Below, piece after piece: positions 25,491 to 34,057 of a DNA stretch of 64,000 bases. The stretch comes from JAFEDN01 sp965651935 (GTDB lineage: Bacteria > Pseudomonadota > Gammaproteobacteria > Coxiellales > Coxiellaceae). The notes under the pieces were generated by a model, which was not told the DNA's origin, ran no database searches, and was given only the letters and a program-made list of their open reading frames with translations. Where the stretch lies: the NCBI GenBank assembly GCA_965651935.1, contig CBFGTC010000009.1:1-64000 (forward strand), written 5' to 3'. Position numbers and translations under genes: made by a program. How positions within the stretch are numbered: position 1 is the first letter of the stretch; each line of letters begins with the position of its first letter.

Positions 25491-25874
25491 ATGAGACAAG
25501 AAATTGATAATCAGGATTCTTCACCTAAAATTGAAAAAGGAGAAACCGAAACGATTGCAGTTAACAATGAAATGCCTATTCCTCTTCTTCATAGATCACA
25601 AGCCAATGCTTATGTATTATTTGGAAAAAAAAATGAGACGTTAACACAAGGTAATTCTAAATCAAAAAATAAAAAACGGAAAAGAATTACTCATGCGAAT
25701 GGTAATTCGAATTCGAATAAAAAAAATAAACCTCCTTCATTTAAAAATCTCAAAGAAGAAAAATTTCCAGCAACGAAGTCAGCTTCAAGTGATTTTTTGA
25801 AGTATAAACCGCTTAAACCCCGCAGAGTTGTACCGCCGGTACCTCTTTTCAATTCACAATCTCCATCAAACTAA
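25491..25874 (+). CDS. Lysine-rich low-complexity protein
   Basis: I do not recognise it. The 127 residues are hydrophilic with Lys/Asn/Ser-rich stretches (NSKSKNKKRKRITH, NSNSNKKNKPPS) and a Pro-rich end, probably disordered. KKRKR resembles a monopartite nuclear-localisation signal. The start is placed at the ATG at 25491 because GAGG (25482-25485) fits it; an upstream in-frame start at 25428 would lie inside tsaB. It sits between tsaB and an aldehyde dehydrogenase. Confidence 0.6.
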   Translation: MRQEIDNQDSSPKIEKGETETIAVNNEMPIPLLHRSQANAYVLFGKKNETLTQGNSKSKNKKRKRITHANGNSNSNKKNKPPSFKNLKEEKFPATKSASSDFLKYKPLKPRRVVPPVPLFNSQSPSN

Positions 25875-25885
25875 GGACAGATATT

Positions 25886-27301
25886 ATGCGACAATTTACC
25901 TTAACCATTAATGGCAAAGGAATGGCCGGAGCAGCTGAATCTTTTCCCGTTATCAATCCTGCTAACGAGCAAGTCATTGCTGAATGTCCCACAGCAAGTT
26001 CAGCGCAAATTCAGGCTGCCGTCGAAGCGGCTAAGCAAGCTTTTAAAATTTGGAAAGAAACCACTTTGGAAAAACGTCGAGAGCTCTTGTACCACTTCGC
26101 CAAAATCATCTTAGAAAATCGCCAAGAATTGGCCGAATTATTAACTCAAGAGCAGGGCAAACCCCTGAGTAGCGCTTTAGAAGAAGTGGAAAGTTCGGCA
26201 GAAGAATTACAAAACGTCGCCAAAATCAGCATCCCTAACGTCATTTTACAGGATGACTCCCAAGCTCGGGTAGAGGTGCGTCATAAACCATTAGGCGTTA
26301 TTGCGGCAATTACCCCATGGAATTATCCGGTTTACATTGCTTTAAATAATATCAGTATGGCTTTGCTCGCCGGCAACACCATTATTATTAAACCTTCTCC
26401 TTATACCCCATTAACCTCTTTACGCATTGGTGAGCTACTGAGAGACTTAGCCCCTGCGGGTGTGATCAATGTGCTTAGTGGAGGTGATGAAACCGGCGTC
26501 GAGTTAAGCCGTAATCCGGATATTAATAAAATTGCCTTTACCGGTTCCGTGGCTACTGGAAGAAAAATAGCTCAAATTGCAGCGAAAAACTTAAAACCGG
26601 TGACTTTAGAATTAGGTGGTAATGATCCCGCGATTGTTTTACCGGATGCGAACATTCAAAAAATCGCCGAACCTATTTTTTGGGGAGCTTTTAGCAATTC
26701 CGGACAAATTTGTACGGCGATTAAACGTTTGTACGTACATGAAAGTATTTTAGCGCCTCTGCTCAATGAATTAAAAACTTTGGCCGAGTCGGTGAAATTG
26801 GGGGATGGCATGGAAAGTGATACGCAATTGGGTCCATTGAACAATGCAATGCAATTAAAAAGAGTAAAATTATTGGTAGCCGATGCCAAAAGAGCCGGAG
26901 CCAAAATTATTACTGGTGGGAAAAGTCTGCGCCGGCCAGGTTATTTTTATCCGCCCACTTTAGTGACTCAGATTAAGGAAGGCGTTCGTTTAGTGGATGA
27001 AGAACAATTTGGCCCAGTTCTGCCCATACTCGTTTATCATGATTTAGAGGAAGCGATCATTCGTGCCAACACCTCTTCTTTTGGTTTGGGGGCCTCTGTG
27101 TGGACAGACGATTGGCAAAGGGGTGCGGCAATTGCTCAGCATTTACATAGCGGCACGGCTTGGGTCAATCGGGTATTCACGACTCATCCTCATGCGCCTT
27201 TCGGCGGAGTGAAACATTCAGGAATTGGTAGAGAAGGAGGGGTCTGGGGCTTTGCCGGTGCTAGCGAAGTGCAGACGCTAAGTATCGCCAAGTCTGAGTA
27301 A
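25886..27301 (+). CDS. NAD(P)-dependent aldehyde dehydrogenase
   Basis: Oxidises an aldehyde to the acid. The 471 residues have all ALDH hallmarks: TPWNYP at 143-148, FTGSVATG, general base Glu242 in LELGGND, and nucleophile Cys276 in NSGQICTA. Similar sequences are annotated as succinate-semialdehyde or general aldehyde dehydrogenases; substrate cannot be read from sequence. AAGGA lies 8 bases before the ATG. Confidence 0.92.
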   Translation: MRQFTLTINGKGMAGAAESFPVINPANEQVIAECPTASSAQIQAAVEAAKQAFKIWKETTLEKRRELLYHFAKIILENRQELAELLTQEQGKPLSSALEEVESSAEELQNVAKISIPNVILQDDSQARVEVRHKPLGVIAAITPWNYPVYIALNNISMALLAGNTIIIKPSPYTPLTSLRIGELLRDLAPAGVINVLSGGDETGVELSRNPDINKIAFTGSVATGRKIAQIAAKNLKPVTLELGGNDPAIVLPDANIQKIAEPIFWGAFSNSGQICTAIKRLYVHESILAPLLNELKTLAESVKLGDGMESDTQLGPLNNAMQLKRVKLLVADAKRAGAKIITGGKSLRRPGYFYPPTLVTQIKEGVRLVDEEQFGPVLPILVYHDLEEAIIRANTSSFGLGASVWTDDWQRGAAIAQHLHSGTAWVNRVFTTHPHAPFGGVKHSGIGREGGVWGFAGASEVQTLSIAKSE

Positions 27302-27341
27302 AATCCGGTCATTGCTGTTTTTGGCGGTTGCGCTGTGAAAA

Positions 27342-28082
27342 TTATTTAGCGTCTTCTGCGAACAGAATATTTTCAAGGCCGTAAACGAGGTGGTTCAAGT
27401 GCATGACTTTGCGGCAGGCCTGGATAATCCCCGGGATACAACATTGTCTATCAATTCCTTGATGACATAGGGTGAGAACTTCACCTAGTCCGCCAAACAC
27501 CACGGTTTGATGCGAATAAAAACCGGGTAAACGAACCGAGTGGACCTGGATACCGCTATGGTTTTCTCCCCGTGCCGGTGCGGCTTTGATAGGGTCTGCT
27601 TTAGAGAAATCTCGTTTAGCGCTGATCATTTGCGCGGTTTTGACGGCGGTGCCTGAGGGAGAATCTAATTTTTGAGTGTGATGAGTTTCAATAATTTCGA
27701 CGTTGGGAAAATAGCGCGCTGCTTCTTGCGCAAATCTCATCATCAATAGCGCTCCTAGGGAAAAATTAGGCGCGATTACTCCTCCTAATTGTTTTTGAGC
27801 GCAGCGATTTTTTAACACTTCAATTTGCTCTTGAGTCAACCCGGTGGTGCCGATGACCGGTCTAGCCCCGGCGTTGATGATGGTTTGAGCATTTTGAAAA
27901 ACCACATGGGGAGTGGTGAAATCGATGACAATAGCAGCCTGGTGTTGTTTAATGGCCTGATCTAAATTATCCAGGTGATCGGTTTTGGCAACTAAAACAA
28001 AATCGGGAGCACTGTTTATGGCGCTTACGGCAATGTGCCCCATTTTGCCCGCAGCTCCATTAACGATGACCGGGATAGTCAT
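27342..28082 (-). CDS. dapB: 4-Hydroxy-tetrahydrodipicolinate reductase
   Basis: NAD(P)H-dependent step in lysine and diaminopimelate synthesis. The 246 residues start TIPVIVNGAAGKMG (Rossmann GxxGxxG) and have the active-site ETHHTQKLDSPSGTA. The start is placed at the ATG at 28082, which overlaps the sodB stop by 4 bases; the longer frame to 28133 adds 17 residues out of line with the family. Coupling of dapB to sodB is not a common order. Confidence 0.93.
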   Translation of the reverse strand: MTIPVIVNGAAGKMGHIAVSAINSAPDFVLVAKTDHLDNLDQAIKQHQAAIVIDFTTPHVVFQNAQTIINAGARPVIGTTGLTQEQIEVLKNRCAQKQLGGVIAPNFSLGALLMMRFAQEAARYFPNVEIIETHHTQKLDSPSGTAVKTAQMISAKRDFSKADPIKAAPARGENHSGIQVHSVRLPGFYSHQTVVFGGLGEVLTLCHQGIDRQCCIPGIIQACRKVMHLNHLVYGLENILFAEDAK

Positions 28083-28669
28083 TTTGCACCGGCCAAATTT
28101 TTGGCCACATAATCCCAATTCACTATTTGCCAAAAATTATTCATATACTTGCCACGATCATTACGAGTATCGATATAATAAGCGTGTTCCCAAACATCGC
28201 AGGTCAATAAAGGAATTTTATTTTGGGTCATGGGATTTTCAGCATTGGCGGTTTTAACCACTTCTAATTTGCCTTCGGCAGTTTTAACCAGCCACGCCCA
28301 TCCCGATCCGAATTGGGTCAAACCGGCTTCGGTCATTTTTTCTTGAAATTGCTTAAAAGAACCGAAATTTTGATCAATGGCTTGCGCCAGTTCTTGCGGT
28401 GGCTTTTCACCACCCTGTGGTTTCAGGCAATGCCAGTAAAAAGTATGGTTCCAAACTTGAGCGGCATTATTAAAAATAGGTCCCGGCGGGGCTTTTCGAA
28501 TAATCTCTTCCAGGCTTAGAGAAGCATATTCGGTATTGATTATGAGTTCATTTAACTTGGTAACATAAGCCTTATGATGTTTACCATGGTGATACTCTAA
28601 AGTTTCTTGAGAGATGTAGGGTTCCAAAGCATTTACGGGATAGGGAAGGTCTGGCAATTGAAAGCTCAT
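28079..28669 (-). CDS. sodB: Superoxide dismutase, Fe type
   Basis: Converts superoxide to peroxide and oxygen in the cytoplasm. The 196 residues have metal ligands His27 (EYHHGKHH), the His of VWNHTFYW, and Asp/His of DVWEHAYYID. The pattern FGSGWAWLV and AAQVWNHTFY fit the iron form. An ATGA overlap couples it to dapB. Confidence 0.96.
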   Translation of the reverse strand: MSFQLPDLPYPVNALEPYISQETLEYHHGKHHKAYVTKLNELIINTEYASLSLEEIIRKAPPGPIFNNAAQVWNHTFYWHCLKPQGGEKPPQELAQAIDQNFGSFKQFQEKMTEAGLTQFGSGWAWLVKTAEGKLEVVKTANAENPMTQNKIPLLTCDVWEHAYYIDTRNDRGKYMNNFWQIVNWDYVAKNLAGAK

Positions 28670-28918
28670 AAATCTGCTCCTTGTTCATAGATGGGTGCTG
28701 AATCACAAACGTAAAGGCATTTTAAATCAATTATTCTAGAAATGCCAATACCGTAGGTAAACGGCGAGCACTGGCTAAATGCATCGAACGATTATTTCCG
28801 TCGAAACTTTGGCGTGATGTGTTTAAATTAAACAATTTGAAATAATAGATAATTTTTGTTAAATTCATTGCTGGATTAAATCCGATAAGTTCATTTGAAT
28901 TAACAGAAGGGATAATTT

Positions 28919-30664
28919 GTGAAAAATAAAATTGTGATGGGGTCATCATCGCTATCAGCGTCTCATACTTTAGAAAAAAAAACTGGCTACGATAAGTTAC
29001 CTGAGGCTCTTATTGCTATACTAGCGAGCTATTTAGATCCGCAATTTATATTTGCTGTGCTACCTTTACTTCATAAAAATACTAAGCAATATACTAAGCA
29101 ATTATTAAAAGAAACCAGATTTTGGAAAACATTATACGAACCGCCGTTTGATATTAAAAAATCCCAACAAGATTATCTAAACCGGAGAATAAATCGACAA
29201 GTTTATCTTTTATACGCGGCAATAAAGGTTGGCGCAACCCATTTCTTGTTAGAAGAGTGTAAATCTTGGAGCCTGGAAATTATTTTATCTATCCTCCCTA
29301 TTTCATTTAAGAAAAACTTTATTCTATTAGATCTTTTATATTACTCTCAACTGCCATTAACTATTCACTATTTAAAAAAATCTCGTGAAAAAAGCCAAAA
29401 TCTTGAGCAAGAAGTTAAAAATAAATTGTTGGAATTAAAGGACGTTGGATTCGGTTACCTTCAACTTCCGATGGATGAATTAAAAAAAATTGGCTATTGG
29501 GCTAAAGAAGAAAATCGTAGCGAATTGAAGAGCAAGGCGGCGGAATTTTCAACTATATTGAAAACTTTGAAATCTAATTTAGACAAAGATTTAATTAAGT
29601 ACAGGAATGTGTTTACAATAGAGGAACTGAATTATTTAGAATTATTTTTAAAAATTGTGTGTTGGGATAACGAGGACACCCAGGAGGTAAAATGCACATC
29701 AGAAAATTTTCAAAAACTGTTGTTTGACACGTTAAAATCATTTAGTTTACGTACTTATTATAAATGTATCGGTGTTGAATTTAAACCGGGTGAAAATCCT
29801 TTTTGCGAATCCTATTGGTCCCCAAAAATTAATGGCGTTTTACTGGGAGTCATTATTGGAAATTTGCGCTTTCTAGAAGCTTGCGCTATAGAAATAAGAT
29901 CATTTTTTTGTTTACACTATCAATTTAAAAATAATAATGATGTATTGTCCAAACTTCCTGAGGAATTATTCAATCAAGCCACACGCAAAGAACACGCAGC
30001 CGTGGTTCAATTTTTAAGTGAGCAAGAAATAAAGGCTAAATTGGGAACTGACAAGATTACTATTAATCATCATCATGCTATAAATACCGCTATCCAAAAT
30101 GAAAATCATAATTTGATAATGCTTAATATTGCCCATGGCGGAGTAATTGCTCTCAAGAAAAAACAATATCCATTTATTAAGTTCATAAGTGATAAACTCT
30201 CAGTAGAGATAAAATTTCTCACGGTTATAATATTAGCTCAAGTTAATACTTTTGTCGAAATTGATGCCTTTTTTGAAAGATTAATTCAAAATAGTTACTA
30301 CGATTTAGAGGAGATTCAGGAAAATTCAGCATCAAGAAAAAAATTTAATAATAGATTATGTTACTTATTAGAAGCAGTCAGATTTTTATTAATTCTGGGG
30401 GCCGATCCTGGAAAAATCAAAGAAGATCAAGAAAAAAACACGTTTAATAACGTTCTGAAATTATTTCGGGAAGAATCAAAATCTTTTGAAACAGCACTTG
30501 AAAAACATCAGATTTCTTCATTAAATTGGTATAGTAAAGATTATCTTACTCATTTATCGAAAGTATGTTTTTTAGATAATCTGTCGAAGGAAAATTATTC
30601 TACGACAACACCGGAATTAGGGTCTGTTGACATTTCAGCGATACCGGGGAGTGCAACCTCGTAA
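28919..30664 (+). CDS. F-box and ankyrin-like repeat protein, putative effector
   Basis: A 581-residue protein with no signal peptide. Residues 26-74 match an F-box well: KLPEALIAILASYLD, a central helix, then RFWKTLYE at the place of the usual lWkxly end. The body is helical; INTAIQNENHNLIML and the LLILGADP motif at 494-497 followed by EKNTFNNVLKL are ankyrin-like. F-box plus ankyrin is the layout of Legionella AnkB, which joins host SCF ubiquitin ligases, so I infer an effector of that kind; no direct proof. The start is GTG at 28919, supported by GAAGGG at 28906-28911. The stop codon lies in a dispersed repeat, so the C-terminus may be altered. Confidence 0.7.
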   Translation: MKNKIVMGSSSLSASHTLEKKTGYDKLPEALIAILASYLDPQFIFAVLPLLHKNTKQYTKQLLKETRFWKTLYEPPFDIKKSQQDYLNRRINRQVYLLYAAIKVGATHFLLEECKSWSLEIILSILPISFKKNFILLDLLYYSQLPLTIHYLKKSREKSQNLEQEVKNKLLELKDVGFGYLQLPMDELKKIGYWAKEENRSELKSKAAEFSTILKTLKSNLDKDLIKYRNVFTIEELNYLELFLKIVCWDNEDTQEVKCTSENFQKLLFDTLKSFSLRTYYKCIGVEFKPGENPFCESYWSPKINGVLLGVIIGNLRFLEACAIEIRSFFCLHYQFKNNNDVLSKLPEELFNQATRKEHAAVVQFLSEQEIKAKLGTDKITINHHHAINTAIQNENHNLIMLNIAHGGVIALKKKQYPFIKFISDKLSVEIKFLTVIILAQVNTFVEIDAFFERLIQNSYYDLEEIQENSASRKKFNNRLCYLLEAVRFLLILGADPGKIKEDQEKNTFNNVLKLFREESKSFETALEKHQISSLNWYSKDYLTHLSKVCFLDNLSKENYSTTTPELGSVDISAIPGSATS

Positions 30665-30820
30665 TTGCGAAAAGCGCAGCGATGAAGCAATCACCGTCTT
30701 AAAAGTCAAGAAAAATGAGCGGCTAATTCGCTTCCTTTTGCCATGGGCGACTATCCCGTCCCATGGCATTCTGATATTTTTCAAACAGTCTGAAGCGGTA
30801 GCGTTGTCATAGCAATTTAC
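30650..30820. repeat. Dispersed repeat cluster with hairpin
   Basis: 30662-30697 resembles the common ATTGCGA-AGCG-AGCGATGAAGCAATC type repeat. A perfect 9-bp inverted repeat TGCCATGGG/CCCATGGCA lies at 30739-30768. The first part overlaps the last codons of the F-box gene. The rest of the gap to uvrA (30902) shows no gene. Confidence 0.5.
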
Positions 30821-30901
30821 AGTACCACTCATGCTGCATACCACTTTATTTTTCACCAGTAATACTTGCTCTTGTTTATTTTTAGAAAAATTTTTTTGGA
30901 A

Positions 30902-33727
30902 TTATTTTAAAAGTGATTTTAAAAATTGGCCGGTGTAAGAAGATGGATTTTTGGCGATGGTCTCCGGAGTGCCGGTGGCAATAATCATCCCACCACCACT
31001 GCCGCCTTCAGGGCCTAAATCAATAACCCAGTCAGCGACTTTGATGACATCTAAATTATGTTCAATAATAATAATGGTATTACCCCGGTCGCGTAAACGT
31101 AACAAGACATTGAGTAATTGCACAATGTCGTGAAAGTGCAGACCCGTGGTGGGTTCATCCAGTATGTAAAGCGTTTGTCCAGTGTCACGGCGGGAAAGCT
31201 CCCGCGATAATTTAATACGTTGAGCCTCGCCGCCGGATAGGGTTGTCGCACTTTGGCCTAAAGAAATATACGATAAACCGACCTCTATTAATGTATCCAA
31301 TTTGCGGGCTACCACCGGGATAGCGTCAAAAAATACTCGTGCCTCTTCTACCGTCATGGCCAAAATTTCATCGATACTTTTACCTTTGTACTTAATTTCT
31401 AAGGTTTCACGATTGTAACGTTTGCCTTTGCAAACATCACATACGACATACACATCAGCCAAAAAATGCATTTCCACTTTGATGACGCCGTCACCTTCGC
31501 AGGCTTCACAACGGCCCCCTTTCACATTGAAGCTGAAGCGGCCAGTTAGATAACCTCGGGCGCGCGCTTCTGGAGTCATCGCAAATAATTCACGTATGGG
31601 AGTAAATAGACCTGTATAAGTTGCGGGATTGGATCGTGGAGTGCGGCCAATGGGGCTTTGGTCTATATCAACCACTTTGTCCAAATATTCTAATCCACTG
31701 ATTTCGCGATAAGAACCCACAAAATCCGGCGAAGCGCCATTGAGCTCTTTGGCGGCGTGGGGGAATAAAGTGTCGTTGATTAAACTGGACTTGCCAGACC
31801 CGGAAACGCCAGTGATACAAGTCATTAAACCAATGGGAATACTCACGTCGACATTTCTTAAATTATTACAGTTGGCCCCGACGATTTTTAATAATTTTTT
31901 ACAAGTGTTGGGAATGCGTTTTTTGGGAACGGGAATGGTTTTTGCACCAGATAAATATTGACCGGTCAGGGACTTTTTATTCTTTTTAATCTCTTCAGGA
32001 GTACCTTGCGCGACGATATAACCGCCGTGCACCCCAGCTCCCGGGCCAACGTCAATCACGTAATCGGCAGTTAAAATGGCTTCTTCATCATGTTCAACCA
32101 CAATCAACGTGTTTCCCATGTCGCGTAATTGAGTCAATGTGCTTAATAAACGACTATTGTCGCGTTGATGTAAACCAATTGAGGGTTCATCTAAAATATA
32201 CATCACGCCCACCAACCCGGAACCGATTTGACTGGCTAAGCGGATACGTTGAGCTTCTCCGCCGGATAATGTTTCGGAACTGCGGCTTAAGTTGAGGTAT
32301 TCTAAACCGACATTCACTAAAAACGTTAAACGCGAATTCACTTCTTTGAGAATTTTGGCTGCGATTTCCGCGCGATTTCCAATTAATTTAATTTCTGAAA
32401 AAAATTTTAAACATTGAGAAATAGATAAAGATGTAATTTGTGGCAAATTTTTATCTTGCAGAAATACATTGCGCGCTTCTAAACGTAAACGAGTTCCGTC
32501 GCAAGTAGCGCAGGGATGGGTTGTCAGGTATTTCGCTAATTCTTCGCGAATACTATTCGAATCGGTTTCCTGATAACGTCTTTCCATGATAGGAATGACG
32601 CCTTCGAAAGGATGCTTGCGCTGGACTATTTTTTTGGTAGGTGACAAATAATCAAAGGTGATATTCTCTTCACCGCTGCCATATAAAATGATTTTTTGAA
32701 TCGGTTTCGGCAATTGAAAAAATGCCGTATCAATATCGAAATGGTAATGACGGGCTAAGGCGCTGAGTAGTTGATAATAATATAAATGGCGCCGATCCCA
32801 ACCGCGGATAGCGCCACTGGCCAAGCTCAATTCTGAGTTATGCACAATTTTAGAGGCATCAAAATACTGTTTGAGGCCCAATCCATCGCAATCGGGACAA
32901 GCCCCTTTAGGGTTATTAAAGGAAAACAAGCGGGGTTCTAATTCTTCCAGGTTAAATCCGCACTCTGGGCAGGCAAACTTCGCAGAAAAAAGCCGTTCGG
33001 AGCCGGATTTAGGGTCTAAAAAGGCGATTCCGGCTAATCCATCGGCTAATTTTAAAGCGGTTTCAAAAGATTCTGCTAGGCGCTGCCGGACACTGGGTCG
33101 AACTTTAATTCTATCTACCACCACTTCAATGGTATGTTTTTTGCGAAGGTCTAACGCCGGAGCGTTATCTAACTCCACTACCGCGCCATCAATACGAGCC
33201 CGGATGTAACCTTGGTTGCGCAATTGAGCGATGAGTTGTAAATATTCGCCTTTACGTTCTCGAATCACGGGTGCAAGAATCATGATAGCGCTATCTTCGG
33301 GTAAGGTGAGGACATGGTCCACCATTTGGCTCACCGTTTGAGCGTTTAAGTCCAGTTGATGGAAAGGGCAGCGAGGTTGGCCGACCCGAGCAAACAATAA
33401 ACGTAAATAATCGTAAATTTCGGTAATGGTGCCTACGGTGGAGCGTGGGTTGTGGGACGCCGTTTTTTGTTCAATGGCGATTGCTGGGGACAGGCCTTCG
33501 ATCAGGTCCACGTCAGGTTTGTTCATCATCGACAAAAATTGACGGGCGTACGCAGATAAGGATTCAACATAGCGCCGCTGTCCTTCCGCATATAAAGTGT
33601 CAAACGCTAAAGAAGATTTTCCAGAGCCCGATAATCCGGTTATGACAACGAGTTTATTCCGGGGTATATCAACGTCGATATTTTTTAAATTGTGGGTGCG
33701 AACCCCGCGCAGACGAATTTTAGCCAT
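30902..33727 (-). CDS. uvrA: Excinuclease ABC subunit A
   Basis: DNA damage recognition ATPase of nucleotide excision repair. The 941 residues have two ABC modules with Walker A GLSGSGKSSLAF and GVSGSGKSSLIND, two LSGGEAQRI signatures, and zinc-binding CPEC/CPDC and CEAC/CDVC pairs. The start is placed at the ATG at 33727 (MAKIRLRGVRTHNLKN), the family N-terminus; a frame to 33784 adds 19 extra residues. Confidence 0.98.
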   Translation of the reverse strand: MAKIRLRGVRTHNLKNIDVDIPRNKLVVITGLSGSGKSSLAFDTLYAEGQRRYVESLSAYARQFLSMMNKPDVDLIEGLSPAIAIEQKTASHNPRSTVGTITEIYDYLRLLFARVGQPRCPFHQLDLNAQTVSQMVDHVLTLPEDSAIMILAPVIRERKGEYLQLIAQLRNQGYIRARIDGAVVELDNAPALDLRKKHTIEVVVDRIKVRPSVRQRLAESFETALKLADGLAGIAFLDPKSGSERLFSAKFACPECGFNLEELEPRLFSFNNPKGACPDCDGLGLKQYFDASKIVHNSELSLASGAIRGWDRRHLYYYQLLSALARHYHFDIDTAFFQLPKPIQKIILYGSGEENITFDYLSPTKKIVQRKHPFEGVIPIMERRYQETDSNSIREELAKYLTTHPCATCDGTRLRLEARNVFLQDKNLPQITSLSISQCLKFFSEIKLIGNRAEIAAKILKEVNSRLTFLVNVGLEYLNLSRSSETLSGGEAQRIRLASQIGSGLVGVMYILDEPSIGLHQRDNSRLLSTLTQLRDMGNTLIVVEHDEEAILTADYVIDVGPGAGVHGGYIVAQGTPEEIKKNKKSLTGQYLSGAKTIPVPKKRIPNTCKKLLKIVGANCNNLRNVDVSIPIGLMTCITGVSGSGKSSLINDTLFPHAAKELNGASPDFVGSYREISGLEYLDKVVDIDQSPIGRTPRSNPATYTGLFTPIRELFAMTPEARARGYLTGRFSFNVKGGRCEACEGDGVIKVEMHFLADVYVVCDVCKGKRYNRETLEIKYKGKSIDEILAMTVEEARVFFDAIPVVARKLDTLIEVGLSYISLGQSATTLSGGEAQRIKLSRELSRRDTGQTLYILDEPTTGLHFHDIVQLLNVLLRLRDRGNTIIIIEHNLDVIKVADWVIDLGPEGGSGGGMIIATGTPETIAKNPSSYTGQFLKSLLK

Positions 33728-34057
33728 TTTCAGCCTAAAATATAAATTGTACCCTTGTAGAACGGTATCCGCAATCCCGGTCATCTTATTCCCATCACTG
33801 AGAAAGTAAAAAAGTGAAAAAAATGGACAACATTTATCTTGCTAAAACGGATCCTTACGCGATGGGGCATTCTGAAGAGGGAATCGCGATTCTTCCTCTT
33901 AAGTGCGAGCATCGGCTTTGCCGGGCGAGCATCAAAAAAAACGATAGCATTTCCATATTAATGGAAAATACTATAAATCCCAGGAATTGCTGAAGAATTT
34001 TCTGGTATAATCCATTTTTTGATACCCCATTCTTTCATTCTATATTATTATGTTTCT
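33728..34057. other. Divergent intergenic region with palindromes
   Basis: Lies between uvrA (-) and the MFS gene (+). It has a near-perfect palindrome at 33875-33900 (AAGAGG-GAATCG against CGATTC-TT-CCTCTT) and a GCGAGCATC direct repeat at 33905-33913 and 33925-33933 around a CGGC-TTT-GCCG hairpin. A 56-codon ORF starting near 33822 has no recognisable product. Promoters of both flanking genes must lie here, and I cannot place them firmly. Confidence 0.4.

Noticed and set aside
33822..33992. 56-codon ORF upstream of yajR
   Set aside because: It spans palindromes and repeats, has no ribosome site and shows no family pattern.
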